Source: Massariosphaeria phaeospora (Eukaryota; Ascomycota; Dothideomycetes; Pleosporales). From it: a DNA stretch of 64,000 nucleotides. Below, piece by piece: positions 44,270 to 56,711 of this stretch (its first letter is position 1; every line of letters starts with the position of its first letter). Below the pieces are notes generated by a model. That model did not search any database, had not been told where the DNA came from, and saw nothing but the letters and a program-made list of their open reading frames with translations. A program made the position numbers and the translations under genes. Location of the stretch: contig JAADJZ010000020.1 in assembly GCA_011032825.1 (NCBI GenBank), positions 1 through 64,000 on the forward strand. The letters are read 5' to 3'.

Positions 44270-47200
44270 TCTATAAAAACTAGTTCTAAAGTACTTTTTT
44301 ACGCAAAACTATTAACTCCTATATCTAGAAAATTAAAGAAAAGAAAGAAAAGAAAAAGAAAAAGAAAAAGAAAAAGAAAAAGAAAAAGAACTACGCATAG
44401 AATAAAAATAATATAAAGTTTATTTATAACCTAGATCTAGAAGAGAATAACTAAGTAGTAAGCTATTTTACTTCTACTGCATATTTTTACTATATAATAA
44501 GTAAAAATATTTATAAAAAAACAAACCTAGAAGAGTATATAAAGTAGTTTATTTTTGAAAACTACTACTGCATAATATACTAAAGCAAATTTTAAAATAT
44601 AAAAGTAGCTAAAGTTTCTACTATTAGTAAAGCTTAACTAAAAGCGTACTTGCAAAAGAATCTTTGTATAGTTATTAATTAGATACCTAGTAAAATAAGT
44701 ATTAGCTTTAGTAGCTAGAACTTAAAGGAATTACTAGATACTATACAAATCTAAAACCTAATTAGAACTACTACCTACTATATTCTAGATATGCTAACTT
44801 TTTTTTTCTTTTCTAAATAACGCTAACAAGCCTAGTGCATACTTTAATAGTATTCTAAATTTTATTATACGTAAGAATAAAATAATAGTATCTATTATAC
44901 GCAAATAGAACTACATATTTTTTATTATTAGTAAAAATAAAGTAACTTTATTCTTTATAAAAACTAAACTCTACTATTTTTACTACTAATTTAAACACTT
45001 TTGCACAAAGAAACTCTATAGAATGCTAGTAAACGCTAGCTATAAAGTAAACGCTTTTATACTTAATAAAATCTAGAAGTTATACTACTACTACTAATTA
45101 TACAATCTAGCTCTGCGCTAATTCAAGTTTACTATTAAAAATAAAACTTATTTTAACTATAAAATTGTAATTAACGTTGTATAAATTAGAAAACAAAATG
45201 CTCTACATATTATAGATACTAATACTTTCTTTTAGGTAGTAATCTTTTTAAAATTAATATTTATATAGTTTACTTAGAAAGCTTTTTGTACGTGCTAGAT
45301 TAATATCTAGTAAAAGCTTTTAAACTATATTATATATATAACTCTAGAACTAATTTTACTTTAAAAAAGTTTAGAAACTATATAAATTGTTTAGAAGTAA
45401 CTTATAGGCAAATACCTATAGAGGTATATTAAGTAGTTAGCAAAGTTAAACGCGCATACCTACTACTCTACTACGTATTTAATATTCTTTAAACTAAACT
45501 AGAGAATTATATAGAGAATAAAGATATTCTCTAAATAGTAGTTAAAGCTTTTAATAATACTGCTAGTTTAAATAGCTTTGTACTTACTTTCCTTATATTT
45601 AAAGTATATTTTAAGATTAATATTAACTTTTTTTCTTTACTTAACTTAATTGCACGCGCTAACGCTGTGCGCAAAGCAATAAAAATACTCTAAGTAAAAA
45701 GAAATAAAGCTAATATTAACTATGTACTTAATACTTAAAATAGACTAGCTATATATAATATCTTTTCTTTTTCTTTTAGCTTAGAAGTTATAGTTTAGAA
45801 AGAAAAAAGAAGCTAGACTAGCCTATACGCTATAAAGAGAATTAAAAACTATAATATAATTCTAGATATAGAGAATAGCTTTATTAAATTTTATAATATA
45901 TACGTAAAGCTCTACTTTTATAAAAAAAAAAATTCTTAACTTTAAACTTTAGAACTTAATAAACTAGCTCTTGTATAAAGAAACTTACTAGAGAAAAAAA
46001 AAAGTGCCTACAGAAAAACGCTATACATAAACCTTTTCTCTAGATTTCTAAAGTAAAAAATAAAAAAATAAAATACTTAAAGAAAAATACCGCGCTTGAA
46101 TCTTTTAATTATTTTTTTAAATAAAGTATTCTTCTCTACGCACAGAGATAATTAAAATAAATAAAAAAGTACTTATTACTACACAATAATAGAAAAAGTA
46201 AATAACAGCATTTATACCTAAAAGAAAGTAGATAACTTAAAGCTATTCTTAAAGCTGTACGTAGAAAGTGTAATTACTATACCTAAAAAACTTTTTAAAG
46301 AATTAAACTATACAGAAATAGATACTTTAATTATAAATAGTATTTTTAAGATTATACTCTTTAACCTAGAGAAGCACTAGAGCTAGATTTTTAGTTTCTA
46401 CTTTGTATAAAAGGTTAAAGAAAAGATAACTTAACTATATAAAAAATTCTGCTTTATTCTAGCTAAGTATTTAGATAAGAAAAAGAATTTTTTTTTTACT
46501 TAGTTACTTATAATCTAGAGAATAAGCTAACGCTTTATACTAGTTATAAAAGCAAGCTTAAAAGCTACGTATAGTATATACTTTAAGCTAAAAAATATTA
46601 CCTAGGTATATATTTAGTTTGCTAATAAGCTAATTTATACGCTCTACGCTAAACTACTAGAAAAAAAACGTAATAGCTTTTTTCTAGGCATAATTTTCTA
46701 GGTTGTACAACCTCTATATAGTGCAGCAAAATTAGAATTATACTAGTTTAAAATGTACTATTAATACTATATAAAAGAACTCTAAATAAAAGTTTTTTTT
46801 ATATAATCTATGCTTACTTATTATATATAAAAGAGAATACTTATTCAAAATTACTAGCTTTTAAATAGATAATACTTTTAGTATTGTTACTATAGATTTT
46901 GCGTAAAGAGAAAAGAAAAAACCTTTTAAAGCAGAACTCTACGCAAAGGCTAAGTTAATTCTAACTAAAGAAAAACCTTTAAAGTTTAATAAAAAAAAAT
47001 TTAACTTACGTATAACGTAGTTATGCTTACTTAAAAAAAGTAAGTAAAAAGCCTTTGCATAATTAACCTAAAGAGCTATAACTAATACTTTTTAGAAATA
47101 TATAGATTAGCGCGCTAGAAAAGCGTATATTACTTTAGTTTATTAACTAGAAGCTGTATTTAATCTCTCTATAGCTGCCTAAACTATAGAACTTTTGTAT

Positions 47201-48141
47201 AAAAATATTAAAACGCTTAACGTACGCATTTAATAGTAGATTAACAATAGTAAAAGAGGTTTTACTTTTATGCTAATTAATCTTAACTACGTAAAGCTCT
47301 TTATGTTTATAAATAAATTATTTGCAAATAATAAAACATTAGCTTTTAGATTAGCTTTTTTATTATACTTAGAAATAAACGCTATACAAGTAATACTAAA
47401 GACTTCTATTTAACAACGCAATTGCGCTTAGTATAACTCTTAAACAGATTATACGCATACTTAAACTACTTTTAATTCTAGTAATAATATATATAGATTT
47501 TAAAAAATAATTATAATTACCTTGTACGCTTTAGAACTATTAATAAAAAACGCTTTATAATTAATATTATATCTTTCTAAAAGTTATATAAGCAAAGAGA
47601 GATTTCTAAAATTAAATAGATTAATAGCAAAAATAACTCTGCTAACGCCTGTACAAAGAGAGCACTAAATTAAGCGCTAGAAATATTAGTTTTTACTAAT
47701 ACTCTAATAATTACTATAGAAGTTTTAGTTAACTATTTAAAGCTTGTATAGAGTTTTACTATATAGCCTAGTCTCTACGTAAAATATTTCTTTCTAGTTT
47801 CTTTAATTATTTACGCTATTTTACTTATTATTTTTATTAGCGCATATTTAACTATTACAGAGATTTAATATAACGCATTTATTTTATTCTAAAATATATA
47901 TAGAGTTATTACATTTTATTACTACGCGCAGTTTATAAATTAAATATCTATTAGCTAAATCTATTTTCTTTTAAAAAGAAATTACAACTATGTATATAAA
48001 AAGCAACTAGGCCTTTAGAGTATTTCTAAATACTTTAACTTTTGCACTTTTTCTCTTTAGACATAGTAGAAGTAATACTAGTTGTGTAAATACTATATAT
48101 AGTTTAAGTAAATACTATGCGTAAACTCTAAGTTTATAATA
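44270..48141 (+). pseudogene. Cop3: third, heavily decayed Copia element
   Basis: The plus strand reads, through many stops, the integrase and RT of a copia-type polyprotein. ALHIIDTNTFFQVVIFL lies near 45200-45240 (integrase core, with Asp in VDAAT-like context). KRKEASQ-type sequence follows near 45790-45840. RT-like sequence is near 46480-46760 (FIPVIKASLKATYS, TLYAKLPE, then VVQPLYSAAKLE) and RNase H-like pieces near 47120-47620. No open frame exceeds a few dozen codons. No LTRs were located; the right side is interrupted at 48143 by pg4. Confidence 0.6.
44334..44391. repeat. Polypurine hexamer repeat
   Basis: A tract of AAGAAA-type units ending in about seven or eight copies of AGAAAA. 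It lies at the start of Cop3 and could sit in its untranslated leader, or be an independent microsatellite. Confidence 0.85.
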
Positions 48142-48143
48142 TA

Positions 48144-49992
48144 ACGTATTCTACTACTAAGCAAGTTAACCTACTAAGTAGATTAGTTTCTACTAAAACT
48201 ACTTACTTTTTTATTAACGTAACATAGTTTAACAACAAAACGCGCAATTATCTAATAGCAAAAGTAGAATTTAGCTTGCTTTTTCTGCTTACAATATACG
48301 CTAATTTCGAAGCTTCTAGCGCGCTGCTTAGGCGTTCAACGTACTTTTTACAACTTTAACTTGCTAATTCTACAAAATTCTATTTTAACTTAAAACGCTA
48401 GCAAACTCTTATAAGCTTACAGCAGCTAAAGAGCAAATAGTTATCTAATATATACTTAACTTTGATTCGCAAGAATTCGCGCTTTAGCTATGCGAAGTAG
48501 TAGATATAGCTAATAAAGTACTAGGTGTGCGTAGTAGTAAGCTAGTTAGCAAACACTAAGCTAAGCGCTTTGTAACGCGTTTATCTAAGCTTAAAATAGC
48601 TTTTAATTGAGCTAAAAATAGGCAAAGAATACTGCAAAAAGATTCTAAAGTAATTAGCGCGTAGTTTAAGCTAGTAGAGAAAACAATAGCTAAGTATAGC
48701 GTACACCTAAACAACGTGTACAACTTTAATAAAATTAGCTTCTAAATAAGTGTTATTAAGTTTATAAAAGTTGTTACAAGCTTTTAAAAACGTACTTAAT
48801 CTAATTTTATTTAGCTAGGCAATTGAAAGTAGATAATAGTTATCTAGAGCATCTGCGCTGCTAGGTACGCAATTTCGCTTTTTATTATCTACAAAAAACG
48901 CGTTTACATCTTAGCGTAGTACGAAAAAGCAAATATACTACGCAATTAAAAGCTCTTAGTTTCTAAAAATAGCTAAACTAACAACGCGCTTAGTTTAGAG
49001 TAGTTAAAGCACTTTAACGCGCATACAAAAACGCGCTAAGTAGAAGTATACTAGCTGCTTATTTTAGACAGCTATAAAAGCTACTTTAACTAAAATTTTA
49101 AAAACTACTACTTTAAAAATAAAATTTTAACTTTTTGCATGCTACTTTACTTATTGCACATTTTCTAGCTGCTTAACGTAGTTTGCTTTTTGCTAATAAA
49201 GCGCAAGTACTTTCAACGCGTTAGAAACTTAGCACGCCAACGCGTTTTTTATATTAACAAAAAAAGCTTTCTTTTTGCTTTTAAGAACGCGTTTTTTAAC
49301 GTGTTTACAAAAGCTAACTGCTAAAAAGCTTTTAAAGCGTTAAAAATAGTTTCTATTAACGCGTAGGTAGTGTTAGATTGCTTTAAAGTACAACTACGTA
49401 CTCTACTAGCACTTCTACTACAAAAAACGCTTTAGCAGTTAAAAACTCTAAGCAATACTTATAAGTTTAAATTTTAGTTAAAGCTTGTACGCGATTTTTT
49501 TACTTACTTGCTTGTTACTACGCAAGCTAGCTTCTTTTAGCTTATAAAAAGTAGTAAACTAATGCTACACTAAAACGCTTTTTAAGCTGCTTAGATCTAT
49601 AAGCTTAAAAAGCAATTAGTAGAAATAACTAAGCAAAAATCGCGTAAGCGCAAGTAGATATAGCAAGGTAGCACTATAGAGTATAAAACTATAGCAGCGC
49701 AAGTAGCCGCAGAAACTTCTATAGCTACTAGATAGTCTAAGAAAGCTCGTAGTAGTAGTAATTAAAAAACAGCTTAACTAGCTCTACGGCGCTGTAAAAA
49801 CTGCAGCGAAACAAAGCAAAATGCGCAAACATGCAAAAAAAATACAAAGACATTTTTTATATTAGATGCGAGCACGACGTATGCAAGCTTTTTGTTTAAT
49901 AGCAATTAAAATAAAAATGCGTAGCATAAGTTAGTGCTGCTAAGCATTTTTAATCTACTTAGTAAGTTAACTCGCTTGGTAGTAGAATACGT
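48144..49992 (+). mobile_element. pg4: complete pogo/Fot1-type transposon
   Basis: 1849 bp, flanked by TA (48142-48143, 49993-49994). Ends are ACGTATTCT plus ACTACTAAGCAAGTTAA and CCTACTAAGTAGATTAG, inverted at the right. No nested insertion, so it serves as the reference for reading the other copies. Confidence 0.92.
48416..49909 (+). pseudogene. pg4 transposase (pogo/Fot1, DDE superfamily), single frame with RIP stops
   Basis: One frame runs from 48416 to TAA 49907-49909 without a frameshift; all interruptions are TAG or TAA. It begins in the HTH/CENP-B-like region (YILNFDSQEFAL, then LCEVVDIANKVLGVRSSKL) and continues through VISA, FKLVEKTIAKYSV, VYNFNKISF (DE/N of the first catalytic position) and LLILDSYKSY (second catalytic Asp). 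It ends with RRCKNCSETKQNAQTCKK, a Cys/His tail with one His changed. The N-terminus starts upstream; the likely ATG now reads ATA at 48294-48296 in another frame. Confidence 0.85.
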
Positions 49993-49994
49993 TA

Positions 49995-50915
49995 CTTATT
50001 AAATAAAAATAAACTATTAGTGCTACTATATACGTGCAAGTAGCGCAAAGCTAAAACCTAGCTATAGCTACAAATAAGTATAGCTTAAAAGTAAACTTTA
50101 TAATAAAGTAAGCTTACAAGCTACTATTGCATATTAATATTTATGTAAATAATAATATTAATATTTATAAAGAGTATTATAGTAATACGCGCTTTTTATT
50201 TTTTTAAAATTATCAGCGTACGCTTATAAACTTATAAAAGAAAAAGAAAAAAAAATTATATTTATAGTAATCGCAAGTATAAACTAATAGTTACTAAGCT
50301 AGCTAGTAAAAAGTTGCATAATATAGTTATTCTACGCATTAGTACAAACTATAAAAGTAAAAGTAGTAGTAAGCGTATTACTAAAAGCTAGCTAATTTCT
50401 AAGCTAAAAAGCTATACTAAGAAGTTCTATACTAAGTTAGTATTATATCAAAGTAAATAGGTAAGAAAAAAAAAAGAAAAACACTTAGAAAATTTACAAT
50501 TAGAACAGGCGATAGTGTTAAAAAAAAGTTAGATAAAAAAGATAAAAAGAGAAAAATACGCGCAAAAAGCAGCTCTATATACCTACTATAAGTAGAGAAT
50601 AAATTACTACTCTTACTACTTTTACGTACTTATACTATACTTTTAGTAAACTATAACTTTAAACTTTATAACAACTTACTTAATATAAACGCGCAAAGTT
50701 TTAGAACGCGCTTAACTTTATACTATACACAACTATACTATTATAGTAAATCTAAAGCTACTAATTAAGCACTAATATTTTAATATTTATACTACTAACT
50801 AGCAGAGCTTCTAGAGTGCTTATTCTTAAGAGTAGTAGCTTACTAAAGCACTTTAGCTTTAGCTGTACAAAGTAATATCTTGTTAGTTTATATTTTTAGA
50901 TATAAAGTTTTTAGC
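49995..50915. other. Unassigned AT-rich block with a coding-like remnant
   Basis: 50400-50650 on the plus strand reads as Lys/Glu/Tyr-rich coding sequence with only TAG interruptions (KKKEKHLENLQLEQAIVLKK, then KREKYAQKAALYTYYK). Not recognised. The rest is simple AT-rich sequence. Confidence 0.35.
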
Positions 50916-50917
50916 TA

Positions 50918-53900
50918 ACGTGAAGTACTACTAAGTAGCCTATACTATTAAGCAGCTCAAAATTGCTTAGCACAACCAACTTATCTTAAAAACTATTAAA
51001 TTAATTGCTATTAAACAAGAACCTTGCGTACGTCGTACTACTTTTAGATTTAAAAGCTTTTTTTGTATTTTTTTAGCAAGTTTGAGCATTGTGCTTTGTA
51101 TTACTTAGTTTTTACAGCGCCGTAGAGCTAGTTGTGCTTCTTTTTAACTTTTTTTACTACGCGCTTTTTTTAATAGCTAAAGCGCTATAAACGCTTTAGT
51201 AGCTACTTGCGCTAATTCGTTACTATACTCTATTGTGCTACCTATTTAAATCTGCTTTCGTTTGCGCAATTTTCCGCTTAGTTATTTTTGCTAATTAATT
51301 TTTAAGCTCTTTAATATAACGTACTTTACGAGTTCGTGCATTACACGAGTTCGTGCATTACTTTTGCCAAGCTTCTACCAAAACTACTCTATTCTAGCGC
51401 AAAACAGCTTACTTTGGCTTTGTGTAGAGTAATATAATACGAGATATTATTTAAAATTTACTTTTACTACTTGCTTATACGTACGCGCGTTGTGCTTAGC
51501 CTAATAACACTGTTTACACTATTTTTAAGATAGTTCACCTACTTTAGCGCGCACTTGCGTTTTTAGCTTTTTTTTATTACTACGCGCTCTAAACTTCTTT
51601 AGAGCAGTTAGACGAGCTCTATTCTCAACTATCAAAGTTTTTTTTGCTTAAACTTGCTTTCTTTTATGCGATTTACGTCGCGTAGCAGCTTTATTTGCTA
51701 TTTTTAGTTTAGCTATCTTTTATTGCGCTAACACTAGCTTTTGCGCGATAATAGCTGCTTTTTTTAAAACTTTTTTAAAGGCTTTTACTATAGACGTTGG
51801 TAAGCTATTTATATACTTTTAAATTCTTGCTTTTACAAGCGTCAATTGCAACTCTAGTTTAAAAGTATTGCTTAGAGTTTGCAACTGCTAAGGCTCGTTG
51901 TTAATAGGCAGTAGTAGTAATAGAGTACGTAGCCAAACGTTAAAAGCTGTTATAACTCGTTCTAAGTTAAATGAAACTAATCTAGCGCTTTAAAACTTTT
52001 TTTGGTATTACTAAAAGTAATTGCTGCATTATAGGCGCGTATAAAGCATAGTAAAAACTTAAGTTTTGTAATGTAAGTAATTTAGTTGCGCATAAAATCT
52101 TTAGCTTAGCGCTCGTACGCTTTTTTTAAAGAAGCAAAACAACTTATATTAAAAAACTATAAAAAGTGCGATAAGTGCAGAAGCATGTAAATAGTAATAA
52201 TCTTGTTCTTTTTGTAGTATTGCTAGAATGCGATCGAGTTATAGCTTTTATAGCTATTAATTGCAAGTAGTTAGTAGCTGCTAACTACTCTTTTCTTTGT
52301 ATACTTATTAAAGTGCTTTAACTATTGCAGCCTAAGCTTATTTGTTGTCTAGCTTTTCTTAGAAACTGCAATAACCTAGTTTTAAAGCAGATTCTTCTCT
52401 TTGTACTAGGCAAAAAGGTAATAGTAGCTTTTAAAAATAATAAAAAGTAGAATAGCTTACTTTGTTGCGTTGATGCTTTAGATAACTGTTGTTTACTTTC
52501 TATTGTCTTGCTGTATTGCCTTTAGCCGTTCTCGTTTCTCTAAAGCAGTAACAACTGCTTTAGTTAATATCTAGTCTATTATAAAGCTTGTTTTGTTAAA
52601 GTTGTACGTATTTACATTCTAGATACTGTACTTAGCTTTTATGTTAGCTACTAGGCGAAACTAGCTTTAAATAACTTTAAAATTTTTGCAAAGCGCTTTT
52701 TTGTAATTGTACTTGCAATTAAACTTTATTGTAAACTTAGAGCAGTGCATAACCTACGTACTAAACTAGTTTAAGCTAACTTAGCCTAGATTGCGCTTTG
52801 CGCGTAAGGAATTAGCTATATTAGCTACAGCTGCGAGCTTAAAAAGAAATCCGCGCAATATAAGCTTAAGTATATACTTAACAACTACTTTCTCTTTAGT
52901 CTTTGTTAGATTCTTTAATTTAAGCTAGTAATTTGCTTGTGAAGTTTGTCTTGCGCGTTAGTAGCTTAGTGTTAATTAATCAACGTTGTAGATAGCTGCA
53001 GCGCGTTGCTAAAAAAGTATCGCGTTTTGTTTAAAAGCCTAAAGAGCAAGCTGTATCTAACGTTCTTTAGAAAGTTCTATCTAGTATTGTTGTTAAAGCA
53101 TTACGTAGAAAGTAGAGTTTGGTAGAAGCTTAGCAAAAGTAATGCACGAACTCGTGTAATGCACGAACTCGTAAAGTACGTTAGTAGTCTTTAAGCGCGT
53201 TTTAATACAGTAGTAATTTAGCTTCTTTTGCAAGCTAAGAAAAGCTACTTTGCGCTAAAGTAAGCGATTTAGTAATAGAATCGCGTACTAGTTTTAATTG
53301 TAATTTAAATTTAAGTGTATTGCTTAGAGTTTTTAACTGCTACAGCGTTTTTAGTGCAAAAAGTAGTAGCAAAGTACGCAGCTGTACTTTAAAACAATTA
53401 TAAACTACTTGCGAGTTACTAGAAACTAGCTCTAAAACTTTAAAAGCTTTTTTGTAGTTTTTTGTTGTAAACACTTTAAAAAACGCGTTTTTAAAAGCTA
53501 GCAAAAAGCTTTCTTTGTTAATATAAAAAACGCGCTAGCGCGCTAAGTTCTAAACGCGTTAAAAGTACTTTAACTTTAGTAGCAAAAAGCAAACTACATC
53601 TAGCAGCTAGAGAATATAAAATAAATAAGCTAGTATGCAAAGCGTAAAAATCTTGTTCTTAAAGCAATAGTTTTTAAAATTCTAAAATTAGTAGCTTTTA
53701 TAGCCGTCTAGAATAAGTAGCTAATACTTTTTTACTTAACGCGCTTTTGTATGCGCGTTAAAATGCTTTAACTACTTAAAACTAAAAGCGTTGTTTGTTT
53801 AGCTATTTTTAAAAACTAAAAGCTTTTAATTGCTAAGTATAGAGTTCTTCTTGTACTATGCTAAAATGTAAACGCGCTTTTTGTAAATAATAAAAAGCAA

Positions 53901-54631
53901 AATTGCGTACTTTGCGGCGCAAATGCTCTAGATAACTATTACTTACTTTTAATTACCTAGCTAAATAAAATTAAGTTGAGTACGTTTTTAAAAGCTTGTA
54001 ATAACTTTTATAAACTTAATTAAGCTTATTTAAAAGCTAGTTTTGTTAAAGTTGTGTACGTTATTTTTGTAGATGCTGTACTTAGATTTAGTATCTTTAA
54101 CAAGCTTAAACTACGCGCTAATTACTTTAGAATTTTTTTATTGTATTCTTTGCCTATTCTTAGCTTAGTTAAAAGCTTTTTTAAGCTTATTTAAACGCGT
54201 TACAAAGCGCTTAGCTTAATTTTTGCTTATAAGCTTACTATCTTGTACACTTAGTACTTTATTAGCTATATCTACTACTTCGCACAGCTTAGGCGCAAAT
54301 TCTTGCAAATCGAAGTTAAGAATATATTAAACAATTGTTTGCTCTTTAGTAAGCGTAAGTTTATAGAAATTTAAAGTAGTTTTAAAGCAAAATAGCTGTC
54401 TTTAGGCGCGGTAGAAGAAAGTGTAGTATTTAACGTTAAAAGTAATAGTAGCAGCGTAATAGCTTTGGAACTAGTTAGATTAATAAGCCTAAAGAGCAAC
54501 CTAAAGTTTTCTTTCGTACTTAAGTAATAACGCGTTAAGTAGTTAAAGCATATAGAATAGAGAATAGAAAGTGTAAACTTAGCGAATTTTAAGCTGCTTA
54601 GTAGTGTAAGCTGTTTGATAGTACTTTACGT
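50918..54631 (-). mobile_element. pg5: pogo/Fot1-type transposon containing pg6
   Basis: Left end at TA 50916-50917: ACGTGAAGT plus ACTACTAAGTAGCCTAT and ACTATTAAGCAGCTCAA. Inverted right end with ACTATCAAACAGCTTAC and ACTACTAAGCAGCTTAA. The right TA is not clear (TTACGT then AATAC), so the exact end is uncertain by a base or two. Without pg6 it is about 1.85 kb. The minus-strand transposase matches pg4; it is collinear with pg1. Confidence 0.85.
51319..53181 (-). mobile_element. pg6: pogo-type transposon of a different subfamily
   Basis: 1863 bp, TA flanks (51317-51318, 53182-53183). ACGTACTTT plus two perfect ACGAGTTCGTGCATTAC units at both ends. Minus-strand transposase: near 51400-51480 it reads a tail KQCYQAKHNART, and near 51620-51800 the basic segment KAAIIAQKLVLAQ and KAATRRKSHKRK. 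About 93% identical by eye to pg7. Confidence 0.88.
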
Positions 54632-56549
54632 AATACCTAAACTACTATATAAAAAAGTATTCTATTAGTAACTAATTATATAACTAAATATAGCTTTCTA
54701 GAACTTATAGCGCATCTATAGTAAAGAGTTTACTATTTTATTACTTTAAGTAGTACTTTTATAATTAGAAACTAGGCTTTGAGCTTATTTTCTAATATCT
54801 AAACTAGAAAAAGCTTACTATACAAAGCAGCAACTTTTTAAATCTATATATAAGCAAACTAAGTACAATATTCTAAATGCTAAACCTTTAATACTCTAAT
54901 TACTAGCTATTTCTTTTAAACTTAATAGCTAATACCTATTGCATAGAAAAACTAGGTATAGTAGAAATAGTTTTTAGATAAAAAAATGTATAGTAAAAGT
55001 TTTTTATACGTAAAGTAAACTAACTTTATATAACTTACTAGTAGCTTTATTATAAAATAAAAAGTTACTAATATTTATACCTAGTATAGTTAAAACTCTA
55101 TATAGTTATAAGTTATATAAGTTTACTTTACGTAACGCTTATACGTAGCTAAAAAGTTTTCTATTCTATTTATACGTAGACAGAAAGTATGCAATACTAA
55201 AAATACTATTATATTAACTTTTTTTCTTTGTACGCTGTATATACTATACAAACTTCTACTACTTACTTATAACGTATTAATTCTATTATTAGCTAGCTAT
55301 AGAGTTTATTTAATATATATAAAGTTATTTTAAATAGCAAAGTTATACTAAAGTATATTTCTACCTATAAATAAGTTGCTAATAGCCTAATAAAACTATT
55401 ACCTAAGCTAGTATTTAAGCTTTTTAGAAAAGCCTTAGGTTTACTACCTAGACTTAGAACTAAATTCTAAGCTGCGTAGTAAAGCGTATAGTACTCTATA
55501 GTAGTTTACTAAATAAATCTAGTTTTTATATTATAATATCTTTGTTTGTTTATTAATCTCTAGCTTTAGTTACATTAGCTTACTAGTTTTTTACCTATTA
55601 GTTTTAGTTTCTAGCGCTTATATTTTCTAGTTACTAGTATTTTTTACTTATTAATTTTAGTTTCTAGCGCGTACTTTCTATTAGTTTTAGTTTCTAGCGT
55701 ATGCTTTTTATTAGTTTTAGCTTTTAGTTTTCTACTATTACCTTTCTAGACTACTAAAGCTATTTATTTTACTTTCTAAATTAGAAAGTACTTTTTTAGC
55801 GCAATTTAGTAAGTTATCTAAAAAGCTTCTATATAGCGCTTTTAACATACGTATAGTAAATAGGTACTTCTCTAATTTTTTACTATTAAGTATTTAGTTT
55901 ACTTTCTACTATTAATTTATAGAATTATTACTTTTTCTAGAAGTTTTTTTTTTATTCTAGAATAAAGCTTAAGTATATTTAGCGTAAAATAGACTATATA
56001 AATTAGAAAATAATTAAGTAAAGTATATTTTATATAAGAATCTAAGTAGATATACGCAAGACTATATAACTAGTAAAGTAAATAAAAAGTACTTTAAGTA
56101 TTCTTATAATTTTTAACTAAATTTTTTTTTTAAATATTTCTAATTTTTTTAAGTTTTTTAAGTTTTCTTACTATATTTCTTTATTATAGAGAAGTATTTA
56201 ATATACTATAAAATAATATAGTCTAGTTATGTAACTATATTACCTAATACTAGCTTTAGCTATATAGTTTAGCGTTTAGCTTTTCTTAAATACATATTTG
56301 TTTTTACTCTTTTTTTTTTTCTTTAAAATAAAAAAGTAGCGCTTATTAGAGTTTGTAGTAGCTAAGAAGTAGCTAATAGTTAAAGAGAATTAAGTAGATG
56401 TAGTAGTAAAGACAAGTGTGTAGTAGTAGAAGTAGTTGTAGAATAGTATTGTACTAGAGTAAGTAAAAAGAAAGTAATATATTAGTTAACTAGTTAGAAT
56501 AGTTGTCTAGAGTTTGAATAGATGCTAGGAAACTACGTTAGTAATTAGT
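54632..56549. other. Unassigned AT-rich region
   Basis: Contains a small inverted-repeat element at 55008-55133. A degenerate direct repeat at 55590-55740 has units around TTAGTTTTAGTTTCTAGCGC. A plus-strand stretch at 55770-56110 has interruptions almost only of TAG type (KLESTFLAQFSKLSKK and following), possibly a remnant of a gene or transposon. 56340-56535 is purine/TAG-rich with no feature. Nothing here was identified to a family. Confidence 0.4.
55008..55133. mobile_element. Small inverted-repeat element, about 126 bp
   Basis: Begins ACGTAAAGTAAACT and ends AGTTTACTTTACGT, with the pairing extended by TTATATAACTTA/TAAGTTATATAA. The ACGTAAAG end resembles the pogo and foldback elements here, but the two 17-bp units are missing and the flanking TA is not clear. 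Confidence 0.55.
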
Positions 56550-56711
56550 ACGCTAGCGAATAAGTAGAGAGTACCTATTGTTGAGTATAAGTTAAGTTAA
56601 AGTTGCACAAACCTAAAGTTAAAGTTAAGTTAAAGTAATTAAAGCGTAGGTTAAGATTAGGTTATAGGTACTACCTTTAGGTTAATAAACTTATTATAAC
56701 TAGCTGTTATA

